Assembly (NCBI GenBank): GCA_034359265.1 | Contig: CP136896.1 | Coordinates: forward strand, 15,965,501 to 16,029,500 | Length of the DNA: 64,000 nt | Source: Canna indica | Taxonomy: Eukaryota > Streptophyta > Magnoliopsida > Zingiberales > Cannaceae | Direction: 5' to 3' | Shown: positions 10,578 through 21,072 of the stretch, one piece after another | How positions within the stretch are numbered: position 1 is the first letter of the stretch | Layout of the letters: each line of letters begins with the position of its first letter | Notes under the pieces: model-generated | The model's database searches: none | What the model was told of the DNA's origin: nothing | Seen by the model: only the letters and a program-made list of their open reading frames with translations | Translations under genes and position numbers: made by a program

Positions 10578-11655
10578 TACTCTATACCAACGGACAAGCT
10601 TTATCATTGGTATAGAGCAAACTAATGCTAACAGATTGTGTATTAGTTAGTAAAATTTATAACGAATTTTATGGGTCGTTAGTAAAGTATCTTCTATACT
10701 AATGAATTTTGTAGGCCGTTAGTAAAGGTGCTAATGAAGTTACATCCTTTAGCGAAACATCTTCTATAGTAACGAATGAACTGTTACTCATAGAGACAAA
10801 TTTCAGTCCGTCCCAACAGCTCGGTAGGGGGTGAGAAAAATTCATCAATTAATCGACTAAACTAAAATCGAATTAACCAAATTGATTTGTCCAATTGATG
10901 TTCGGTTCAATTAACAATTAAAAATTTAAAGATTTTTAATTTTCGGTTTGGTCCGAATTAACCAAAATATAGTTGAAGTAAATAAAAATAAAAATATATA
11001 TCACTTGTTATAGCTTGCTTGAGTGGTTAAGATGAAACATTTCCCTCCCACCAACCAAAGCTAGCTCAAATCGTGATATGATTATATGACCATCAATTGA
11101 TTATACTAATATTTTTTTTTTCTAACGAGGTCGATAATTGTTAGTATAGGGTCATCTATACTAACATATTTTTCTTCTAATGATATCAATAACTATTAGT
11201 ATATGGACCTCTATACTAATGGATTTTTCTTCTAACAAGATCAATAACGGATAGTATAGGGACCTCTATACTAACCGTAGGTCTCTACTAACAGTGTTAA
11301 TCATCCATTAGAATATGTACATCACTATACCAACGACCCTGACATATGCCCTTAGTATAGGATGTACTAACGGTTTTTGGGGCTATAGTAACAGAATATA
11401 TCTTTTTTCTAACGAGGTCAATAATATATTGTTAGTATAAGGTCATCTATACTAACAGATTTTTCTTCAAATGATATCAATAACTGTTAGTATAGGAACC
11501 TCTATACTAACGAATTTTTCTTCTAACAAGATTAATAACTGTTAGTATAGGGACCTTTATACTAACGACCCTAACATCTGCCCTTGGTATAGGATGTACT
11601 AACGATTTTTGGAGCTATGATAACAGAAATAACCTGTTAGTAAATGTCATTTTTG
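10578..11655. repeat. Array of 10-bp-stem hairpins with 55-bp spacing
   Basis: Six hairpins of the form GTTAGTATAG, 6-base loop, CTATACTAAC start at 11140, 11195, 11250, 11431, 11486 and 11541. They form two blocks of three, 55 bp apart within a block and 291 bp apart between blocks. An 11-bp-stem relative (CTCTATACCAA / TTGGTATAGAG) lies at about 10580-10617. More dispersed TAGTA and CTAACG words fill 10620-10780. This resembles the subterminal repeat region of a CACTA element, but neither CACTA terminus is visible. No coding sequence was seen. Confidence 0.7.
11011..11074 (+). other. Possible tRNA-like SINE head
   Basis: GCTTGAGTGGTTAAG at 11016-11030 resembles a Pol III A box, and CTAGCTCAAATC at 11061-11072 resembles a weak B box about 35 bp later. 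The segment sits inside the hairpin repeat and is preceded by an A-rich tract. No tRNA fold or target duplication was confirmed, so this is tentative. Confidence 0.2.
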
Positions 11656-12110
11656 GAGCTCTGATACCATCTTAGAAAATCAATCTTGAACCTAACTCCA
11701 CCCCAAAAGCTAGCTAATGGGGGGAAGATTGTCCAATCTATTTAAAGGCTATTACTACTATAATTTGGTCTTTTATCGGTGATTGTTCGATCTGACGTTT
11801 ACCAGCAATTGTAAATATTGCAAAAACCTTTAACAACAATTAATGAATTCCCACTAGATACATTATCGTTAAAAGGATTTAGAAGCAATTTATACAATTG
11901 CCGGTAAGCATAAAAATAATCACCACTAAAGGTATATATATTTAAATCTATCATTTTTTTGTGGAGTTTTTAATAATAGTTGCTAAATGATATATAATAT
12001 TTGCTCACTTTAAGTTATTTAGCAGCAATTATCTTATTGCTACTAATTAATTATCACTAAAGAAGTAATCTCTTGTAGTGTATCTAGACTACAACATCAA
12101 CCAATATGAG
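11656..12110 (-). mobile_element. LTR remnant split by a CACTA-type terminal fragment
   Basis: GCTCTGATACCA at 11661 is the reverse of a Met-tRNA primer site. The adjoining sequence resembles 22806-22950 (GAAAATCA, AATCTAA, ACCCCCAAAA words). Both look like small LTRs of one family. At about 11762-12080 an insertion interrupts it. Its right end, CTCTTGTAGTG, reads CACTACAAGAG on the other strand, a CACTA terminus, and its body holds AGCAATTGTAAATATTGC-type inverted words. No clean left terminus was found. Confidence 0.35.
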
Positions 12111-12479
12111 ATTTTAATAATAATATTATACCGTGTTGTACCCGATGTTCATTACTGTGCATTTTGCAAAAGAAAACGCCTCCAAAGGAGAGTAAGCCGT
12201 GAGTTGATTTAGTTACAAACTTACTATGGGAAGTGCATGAACAAATGTTGCTCGAAGTTTTCTTGAGCACGAACTTTGATGAAGCCATTTTATGTATTAC
12301 CAAATTCAATATGGGGGAGCAATATAATTCTTCCAAGACTGAGCACACACAATTCCCATAATCATGAAAATTTGGATGGCCTTAGAACGTTCAGTTTTTT
12401 GCGCTCTAACCAAACTGCCCAACATCAAGCCACCAAGCCTCTACATATTGAATTTGGTACTACAGAAAAACCTAGTACA
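12111..12479. other. Unassigned sequence
   Basis: Short open frames exist on both strands but show no recognisable motif or splice structure. Nothing further can be supported here. Confidence 0.3.
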
Positions 12480-12716
12480 TGTTGAAGATAATGCAACACT
12501 TAGCTTCATGTTCATATTTATCCTTTAGACTAGTTTGATTTATCACATAGTTAACATTTATCTTTTATTTAGTGGGTATTTATCATGTTAGCTTAGTGGG
12601 TAATTATCAGTTAATTATCGAGTCTTTAGGAGTTATCGTTATATCCTGTAAGCCTATAAAAGGTCACTTATTTTATGAATGAAAGCATCTCTCTCGTGTT
12701 TATCCTGGCGTGTTCA
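12480..12716 (+). repeat. 5' LTR of the 2.5-kb element
   Basis: About 237 bp, with a TATA-like CCTATAAAAGG at 12653 and a polyadenylation-like TGAATGAAAG context just downstream. It is followed after a few bases by the primer site. It differs from the 3' LTR at numerous positions, which indicates an old insertion. Confidence 0.8.
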
Positions 12717-12733
12717 ATAACTGGTATCAGAGC

Positions 12734-14174
12734 TAGCACGAGAGAGTGCGAGGAGAAGGAGAGATCGCTATCTCAGTTGCCACAAAGAGAGAGCCGAGAG
12801 CTAAAGCAGAGGAAGAAAGATTTCTCTGTCGCGTAGAGAGGGTGAAGCCAGTACCCACCTCAAGTAATTGAAGAAGCCAAAGGAAGGTTCTTCGACGATC
12901 CTATGTTGCTGGGCGACTAGGAGCAGAAAGGTTCCTCGCAGTTGAAATCACCGAAGAGATAGAAGGCCGTTGTGAAGATTTCGGTCCGCGCCACGCCTGT
13001 GGAAGAAGGTGTGTTTCCTCTATTTTGAATAGAGGTGAAAGATAATGTTCATCAACGCTGAACATATATGCAGAGACTAAGGAGCGCAAACGAGAGGTCA
13101 CGGAGCTACCTCCGCCAACCTCTCTCCTCGCCGATGAGCCCAACCAAGACCAAGGAGGACGACGCTGACGGCCAGCCACTGTCGACCTCTTCCTGAGATT
13201 AGGATTACCTTGGCGTGATTAAGGACGAGTAGACCAGTTTTGAATCCGCCCGACAATGTTGAAGACGCTGACGTTGAGTATCACCGAGGAGAGGGAGAAG
13301 AACTTCCTCTGTTTCCTTTGTATTGAACAGATGAAGAAGAATAAGACGGACCTACTATTCGCTGAATCCCATCCCCAATCCATCATCAGATCCAAATCGC
13401 CGCAAGATCAAGACTCGCCGCCCGCAAGAAAGAAAAAGAGAGCTCACCAGATCCACTCTCCAGATCAGCCGCTCCTCTTCGATCAAAGTTGTCGATCGGG
13501 AGAAGAGGAGGAACACGAGCAAAAGAGGTTCCAAAAGAGGCAACGAAAAAGAGTGAAGATTAAAGTAGCAGTGGGCCCACTTCAAAAAGTATTGAAGAAG
13601 TAATCCCACCGTTCTTTTCACGTACGTGTGTTCCAAAGGAGGAGAAGATGAATTAATCCAGTGGGCCCCACCTTTTTAATTCATCAATTCATCTCGTGTG
13701 GTGAAAAAAAAAAGGGGGGAAAGTATTCTCCAGCGGACCCCACCTCCATGAGAAGCAAAAATTATCTTCTCTGCATTAACTCCGTCAAGCATCACTTTTA
13801 TTTTGACTTGGTCAAAATAGAAAAAAAGTGAGAAGCATATTTAGATTTACTTCCCTATTATTTATTTTTCTCTTATCTGTATAATTGAAAAGAAAAAGAA
13901 AGAAAAAGAGAAAAAAAAAGAGAAAAAAAAGGAGAGAGAAAGAGAGTCATCACTGCTCCACCATATTGATTTCCGCTTATTCCGGTGACAAGTCACGTTG
14001 ATCGCCACATAGGGGAGACCGGGATCGTGGAAGAAGCATCGATCGACCCCCGCTTCTTCAGCAAAAGTAGGTCTCCGAAGTGGATTTTCAGAAGCAGTTG
14101 CCGTCTAGAGGAAGAGAGAGGGAGGTAAAGAGACATATCGGATCTCAAGTTGGTGGACAATTTCTGGTGACAAA
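12734..14174 (+). other. Leader of the 2.5-kb element
   Basis: This is a long untranslated leader, rich in GA repeats (for example 13896-13948, AGAAAAAGAG-type). The open frames within it are low in complexity and have no retroviral motif. Its length is unusual relative to the 0.6-kb gag that follows. Confidence 0.5.
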
Positions 14175-14732
14175 ATGAGCGAACAACATTTCATTGGCAG
14201 AATGAAGAAGCTCAACAATCACAATTATAATACTTGGTTGACTTGTATGATGTCATATTTGCAGGGCCAAGATTTGTGGAAAGTTGTTAATGGGAGTGAA
14301 GTTACGCAGCCAGAAGAAGATACAAATGGTGCACTGCGAAAGTGGAGAATCAAAGCTGGTAAAGCAATATTTGTCTTGGAGACAATTGTTGAAGAAGTGT
14401 TATAGCACATCCAGGATGCCAAAGCCCCCCAAGAAGCTTGGGATACACTCACCAAGCTGTGTTTTAAAAGGAATGACACAAGGCTCCAGCTTTTAGAAAG
14501 CGAGCTATTGTCGATAACGCAACACGATATGACGATCGCTCAATACTTTCACAAGGTGAAGATTGCAAAGTTAGATCCAAAAGCTCCGATCGGGGAATCC
14601 AAGATGAAGAGGATAATCATCCATGATTTGAGGCCTGAGTTCAGAGGCTTTGTATCGAAAGCTAGATCCAAAGTTAGATCCAAAAGCTCCGATCAGGTAG
14701 AGGATGATTGGATCGAAAGCTTGACTTGGTAA
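14175..14732 (+). pseudogene. Copia-type gag (UBN2-like), interrupted
   Basis: The start ATG is at 14175. The protein begins with the N-terminal pattern of plant Copia Gag (FxGRMKKLNNHNYNTWLTCM, then LQGQDLWKVVNG), followed by an AKAPQEAWDTLTKLC block and a YFHKVK block typical of the UBN2 family. A TAG at 14403-14405 interrupts the frame; the same frame resumes immediately and closes at 14730-14732. No zinc knuckle and no pol follow. In active relatives Gag forms the particle around element RNA. Confidence 0.75.
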
Positions 14733-14755
14733 ATGAAGCTGGTGTTGAGGGGGAG

Positions 14756-15009
14756 TGTTGAAGATAATGCAACACCTAGCTTCATATTCGTATTTATCCT
14801 TTAGACTAGTTTGATTTATCACATAGTTAGCATTTATCCTTTTATTTAGTGGGTATTTATCATGTTAGCTTAGTGGGTAATTATCAATTAATTACTGAGT
14901 CTTTAGAAATTATTGTTGTGTCCTGTAAACCTATAAAATACTACTTATTTTATGAATGAAAACATTTCTTCATGGAGCATCTCTCTCATATTTATCTCGT
15001 ATTTATCCA
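14756..15009 (+). repeat. 3' LTR of the 2.5-kb element
   Basis: About 254 bp, the same order of sequence as the 5' LTR with an insertion-like difference near 14963-14980. It is bounded by the purine tract at 14742-14755 and the GCACA flank at 15010-15014. Confidence 0.8.
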
Positions 15010-15147
15010 GCACATGCATGATAAATCTGAAAGCTCATGTCTCTCATCGACGGATCTCAAGCACTGATATCAGTTCACTTGGTTGGGTAAATATATGTAT
15101 GAACCAAGTCCAATAACCTTCATCGTGATGTTAACCATGCATTTTCT

Positions 15148-18100
15148 TCAAGCAAGAAACCTTGCGAGCCCAACCTTTTGACCTGTTAGTCTGACATCTT
15201 GTTGGACTTGTCGTCTGTATTCCCCAAAGCTGAACTTTCCGTACACGGCGGGCTGCACATTGCTTTGAATTATAGTTTCGTTTGAGGGGCAAACAAAATA
15301 GGCCACTGAGAACCTCTCCTCGTGTGGATTTGACATGACCCTATGCTCCACACTCTTGTACAGTCCATTGCTCCATGCCTGCAAGCATTTACATACATAA
15401 AACACGTTCATGAATCTGAACACGAGCATGCGTGAACATCAAGTATTATGAAATGTTACCTGGAACAAATCACCGACATTGACGATTAGAGTGTTAGGAT
15501 TAGGTTTTACGGTGAACCATCTCCCACCCTTCTTCAACTGCAGTCCAGTAACCTTATCTTGGCACACTATGGTGAGGAAATCACTATCAGTATGTGGAAC
15601 CAAGCCAAACACCTCCCCAGGCAGTGGACAAGGGGGGTACCGATTGAGTCGAAGGTAACACGTGTTACGCTTGCAGTTTTCTTTTATGTATGTGCCTTCG
15701 CAGCCTAGCCCTTCTGCAAGTGTATCTATTAGCTGGTCTGCCAGTTGAGACATTGCCGACGAAAACTCCTCTATTACACACCTGCATATATCACATGGTA
15801 ATTTTTTTTTAAGCCAACGTACACATGATGGCTATTTTATGGCATTGAAGAGGACGATCCAAAGTTTCACATATAAACAAGAACAATTATTGTACTTATG
15901 TTCTTAACGAAGAAGTGGACAATTTTATCCATTAAGACGTGTTTTTACAATCTTTCAGTAGTACTAGTACTGGAACAAGGACGATTTATTTGGCCTTACT
16001 GGAGACATTGTACCACTTGTTGCAGCCTGCCACTATTATCTTATCGAAAATCTCAAAGTAGTAACGACTCCATACATATGGTTTGTGCTAAAATGGTAGA
16101 AGTTCATCAAAGAAAAAACAAACCAGAAAAGTGGATGGTACAATTAATTAGGTTGTAGATATGCACCAAGAGTTATCTGTTCCTACATATTACATGATAA
16201 CTAAATGTAGCATTTCAAAATTATTGGTTAACCAAGGAGGATGTGACAAGTCGTGTTCTCGAGTCGGTGAGAATAATTATTAGATTTGAAGGAGAGATGC
16301 ATGGTAAAACTAGAATCTTGTTTACTTGGGAAGGTAAAAGATACGACCTAAGGAAAGAAAAAAAAAAAAAAAAAAAGGAGAGAGAAAAATTAAAGAAAGA
16401 GAATTATAATAGGTAAGAGAGATGGCATGTTCAATTGTTCATTAGATAAGGAAGAATTAAAGAAAGAAAATTAAGGAGATGGTGCAATCACTCTTATTTT
16501 TTTTCTTTTATCCCCTCTCACCTTCGGATGAAAAGTTTAAGGAGGAAAAAGAACTAATGTAATATCTTAGTTTAGTCTCACACTGAGAGTATATTGGATG
16601 TAGTGTTGACTTATAAGACTTGATGTGTGTGCTATCATAAATTTTAACTTAAGCATTTTAACTAGGCCAATAGATTGGTCTATGGAGTTGATAGATCAGT
16701 TATCCCATTAAGCAAATCGTAACAACTAATATGTTGTCTTGTTTTTCTTTTAAATGAACAAATGAAGGGGGATTTCTAGTTTCCCTTCCCTTGCCCATCT
16801 TTTCTTTCGAAGTAAACGGACCCCGAACAACAACATATATATGTTCAAATCTAGTACCTCTAGTAAATTATAATACATCAATATGTAGCATAATTAAAGC
16901 AATAAAAAATAATATATAGTCTCACCGAAGATGAAGATCTTATAAGCTGTAGCTAGGTAGAGGTAACTTTTAAGAAGGGCATATGTATTCTTGTTATACA
17001 ATTCCAGTTATTTTCCTACTTAACTTTCTAATTTGTATCATTAACGTTCCATTGAGATTTTTTTTTAATACAAATCGAGTCATATACATTTATCTAAATG
17101 TTCGTGTAAGCCATACAAGCTATACTTGAATTTTGTAGAGTTAAATAACTAGGTTGTTTCAAAGGAAGTTGTATCATGTAATGGTTAGTGTATATGACTA
17201 TGTGCATATACAAAATCCTAAATTATTGGGAAGAAACTATATTGGTATATATATTTGCTTTATTGGATACGATATGATTGGATTGAATAATAAATGATGG
17301 GAGGATTGAATATGAATCTTTTAAATTCAGTGTACATCGGATATGATATCAATTTTATATTATTCTAATCATATTTTCTTCTAATTTATGCACTAAATAA
17401 ATAATGGATATATATTAATTTATTACTTATTCTATCTTCACTTATGAAGCAAACTAGACCTAGGGTATATCTCTTTAACTCTTGTGACTATGTGCATGTC
17501 ATGATTGCCACCACTCATTCAAAATGCTTGAGCGCCAATTAATAGTACTAGTGTCATGCAACTCATGCTTGCATTTGTACACTTTGATTTTAACAAGGAT
17601 GTTAATCCAAGTATGAGCCTACAATAATTAAATGAAAATTGACGGCTACATTAATCAAAGTGTCGGTGCCTATGTGGAGACTAAACTTATGTTTGGATGT
17701 TTACTCGAGCGCCAATTTAGGAGTAAAAATACACTAAGAATACAATGGAGAAAGAATTAAAAGAAAAAACTTATAAAGGACCTAGGTCCAGAATGAAAAA
17801 AAAAGTCCAAGAATACCAGCACCATAGTATTAAGGTGCCAACGTCAATGGGTGCCGATTTAGGTTACCCATTGTAAAATATGATTGATTAGTTAAATATG
17901 ATTAGTTTGATTTGTTAATCAACTTATTTTAAAAAAGTTAATTTGATTCATTGTTGACTAATCATGTTAAATATGATTGATTAGTTTTTAATTAATTGTT
18001 TATGTATATGATAATTATTATATTGATTAATCATTATATATGATTATATATTAATTACATATTTAAATATCATAATTTATATGTAAACTGTATTGATGAT

Positions 18101-21072
18101 TTATAATTACATAATATATGCATATATTTACATAATTATATATAATTTATATATAAATATTTAAATAATTAATCATTATGTAAATAATTGAAAACATTAT
18201 ATATAATTTATATATACTTAATTATATAAATATGTAATAATATGATTAATAATTACATAAAAATATTAGTTTATAATTATAGTGTAATTAATTATTATTA
18301 TGTTAAGAGTCTATATATTATGTATTTAATATAAAGGTCGAATAATACTATTATTAAAAAAAAATAGAACTTTATTGTTGTTTGTTAAATTTATTTAGAA
18401 TTTTAGGTTAAATTAATGTATGACAAGTTAGTTGATGCATACGTGTCACATACATATCGATGAACAAATTAATATATGTTGATAATTTTTTTGAAACTAA
18501 TCATGAATAGCAAGTTGATATATGTCATGTATATATCGACGAGTTTATCATGATTATGCAATATCTTAGATTAGGAACATAGTTATTTATATTGTACTTA
18601 GTGATTAATTTCTTTTAGTATTTTCTTCATTCATAAATTTTGGCTCAGATTGTGTTATCTGATATAGACCCAAATGGTATATGCGTATTTGGTGAATTAT
18701 AGGGAAATTTCGTCGAAATTTTGAATGAAGATAAATGCTAAAAGAAATACTTAATTAGTGCAAATAACATGATTCTTACTTGGAATAGGACCATCCCAAA
18801 AAATAATAATAATGAAAGATGCTAAGGTTTGACAAAATCATGTTGAATGATTGAAATTGGATATATATATATATATAAAGTGATATGATCATGGAGCTTT
18901 AATGAACAAGTTTGGAATAGGCTAACTTATTCCTTGAATTTCTCCTTTTTGAACCCAAATTTTGTTAGTGAGAAGATCTAGTGTGCATGCCATGTTTGCA
19001 TCAACTCAAGGTGTATCTATATAAAAAGATATTCACATCAAAAAACAATACGTGGATTTATCATGGAAAGTGGTATGATATTGGATCATCGAGCAATCAT
19101 ACCATTCATACACACAATGAATCTACAAACACATTTGTCATTCTCATATCTAATCCTATTCGAAATATGATTTTGGATAGCCACGGTGGTTATTTTAATT
19201 TGAATCATGAAATTGGCTCAGTTCCTAAGATGTAGGTGTTAGATACTTGAGCAATAGATGTCGCCAAAGAATAATGATAAATATATAAGGTTATCAACAA
19301 TGACACAACTCTTAAATATCGAGTTGGACTATAAGGGTTTAGGTACGAAAAGATACAAGCATGCCCAAATAATTGCATACTGTATTATAAAAAATTACGT
19401 GTAATTGAATCAATGCCCTATGTGTCGTATCCTCATTATAAGGAGAAAAATCCTTTCAACATAAAAGTATTCCATATATATGCAGTCCTAGCAAGCCCTC
19501 CTAGTCGGCCACCCAACCTCTGGAGCTCTTGCAACTACCAACACAGGACAAATAGATGTTGTTGCCGCTGTTGCCACTGTTGCCACTATCTGGTTAGAGT
19601 TAGTTTCTTATTTATGTGCAATACTTGTATCATTTTCAATGCTCATGTACATTTTGAATACTTATATCTCAATTAAAAAATTTGTATCATATGTAGATAT
19701 CATTTTGAAATTATATATATTCGGTGTGTCTCGGAATGTATCATGTGATTTTTGATGTGTTTGATGTGTACCAATGACTTTTGATGTGTTTGGATGGTTT
19801 TTTAATGTATTTGTATGATTTGGATGTAGTTTTTGATGTGTATCAATGCATGACTCGCAATGCATTTGGATGATTTTTGAATATATACACATGGTGGGAA
19901 TGTAGTGTTTGATGTATGGAATGTGGTGAATATATGTGGATGTATGCGGATATGTAAGGAATATATGTAATCATGTCTTTGAGTGTATTAGAATGTATTT
20001 AGATAGTACAATATGAATTAAATGATGTATATAGGGGTTTTAAAATATTTAAAATGTACTAGAAAAATAATGGAAGTTTGAGATGGCTTTCAATGGTTGG
20101 TCGTCGAAGATAGTGTTTTTTGATGGCTCCCGCCATCGAGAAAATATATATTACCAAAAATTTAATTAACCTAGTCCAATATGAGTTTAGAAGACCGACA
20201 GCTTCCCAGAAAGCTGATCGAAATCTATCCGGCATAGCTTGAGTGTGGAGGACTGTACGTATTTGATATATTTAGTAACGATCTTGCCATGGCTCTATCA
20301 TCGGAAAGCCATGGTGGGTTATGCGGTCTTCGCAAATAAATTATATAATTAAGCGATGGCTGCTCTCTATCCTTAAAACTCATTAGCAACGCTTTTATCG
20401 GAGACAACGCTTTGCAACGGTTTTGACCGTCACGGAAGCCCTTTGGTTTATCTAAATAGTATTTTTTTTTGTGTTCTAGAGTTACTTAACAAAATCTTAG
20501 TGTCTGACTATTGAGATAAGTATTTGGTTTTAGCTAGGTAAGTGATTGAGAGTTTTGTAGAGCATATGATCAAGTATTATGTAACCTAAATTAATGATGA
20601 TTGAAAGCAATGATGAATTAAAAAATGCTAGTGTTTACCAGCTAGCGCTTGTTGGTTGCGGTTTGCTTGTCGAAGATAGAGGAATATGATATGACTCCAA
20701 CCACGACAACTGATTTAAGCAGGCTGCTGTTGGTGTTCCCCACCGGTAGCTGTCACTGGAGAATTCGATCAACTTCTCGTTCGCCTTCTTATGAAATGGT
20801 TGCCGAAACAGTTTAAGCTGCTCTGCTCGCAACCTAGCAAAGATACTGTTAGATATACCATGATTCACTATCTGGAAAAAGCCCCATTCCGTTGCAGCCC
20901 CGATGATATCTTGCTTGCATTGCTCAGCCTCAAGCTCACAGCGGCTCAGCAGACCACTGAGGTCGATAAGTGGAAGATCACACTCTTCCACTGCCTCAGC
21001 CGCATGACTATAAGTTGGAAGGCAGTGAAAGAGACGCTGATAAGTAGCTATTAGTGGTGGATTGAAGTCCAT
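15148..21072 (-). CDS. GA2ox: Gibberellin 2-oxidase (2-oxoglutarate/Fe(II) dioxygenase), 3 exons
   Basis: Exons (minus strand): 21072-20639, 15781-15460 and 15378-15148, with GT-AG introns of 4857 and 81 bp. The spliced length is 987 nt, 328 residues plus stop. The ATG at 21072 (MDFNPPL) was chosen because the frame upstream lacks another ATG and the N-terminus fits the family. The DIOX_N domain starts near residue 32 (DLPLIDLSGLL, then EWGFFQIVNHGI). The oxygenase domain has iron ligands H208, D210 (HTDSD) and H264 (EHRV), and the 2-oxoglutarate pair R274/S276 (RFS). SYRWGTPTA and the ESYHIPL block point to the GA 2-oxidase group 7/8 that acts on C20 gibberellins. Such enzymes inactivate gibberellins by 2-beta-hydroxylation in the cytosol. 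All key residues are present and no frame break was found, so it is probably functional. Family assignment is secure; the substrate class is inferred. Confidence 0.88.
15782..18389. other. GA2ox intron 1, gene-proximal part
   Basis: This part of the intron has no coding signal. It includes an A/GA-rich tract at 16338-16410 and an extremely AT-rich block at 17880-18360 built from TATATAATT and GATTAGTT words. No element boundary was identified. Confidence 0.5.
18390..19490 (+). pseudogene. Decayed CACTA transposase fragment in GA2ox intron 1, antisense to the gene
   Basis: From 18410 the sequence follows the order of the CACTA-A 5' leader: a GATGCATACGTGTCACATAC-like segment, the inverted repeat at 18590-18772, then a decayed transposase N-terminus. 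It includes a match to the ...MILDS.GG.F.LN... block at 19165-19205 and, from 19300 to 19480, to the CQNNCILYY and CPVCQHPRYKEK zinc-ribbon block. Frames are broken by many stops and indels. Orientation is plus, opposite to the host gene. Weak AGCAACGC-like words at 20380-20430 may be its other terminal region. Confidence 0.7.
19680..20140. repeat. Degenerate TTTGATGTGT/TGGATG-type repeat in intron 1
   Basis: The words TTTTGATGTGTTTGGATG, TGATTTTTGATGTG and variants recur irregularly. There is no coding potential. It lies between the CACTA relic and exon 1. Confidence 0.5.

Larger units (their letters stand above)
12480..15009 (+). mobile_element. Small LTR retrotransposon with Copia-type gag only, 2.5 kb
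   Basis: The two LTRs are 12480-12716 and 14756-15009, both starting TGTTGAAGATAATGCAACAC. A Met-tRNA primer site TGGTATCAGAGC lies at 12722-12733 and a purine tract (GTTGAGGGGGAG) lies just before the 3' LTR. The flanks GTACA (12475-12479) and GCACA (15010-15014) form a target duplication with one mismatch. Only a gag frame is present between the LTRs. The element is non-autonomous. Confidence 0.85.

Noticed and set aside
11140..11566. Repeated hairpins considered as microRNA precursors or tRNA-like genes
   Set aside because: Stems are only 10 bp with 6-base loops, too short for a precursor, and there is no tRNA fold.
13256..13603. 115-residue plus-strand frame in the leader of the 2.5-kb LTR element
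   Set aside because: Low-complexity, charged text without a family motif, in a retrotransposon leader; the opposite strand is equally open.
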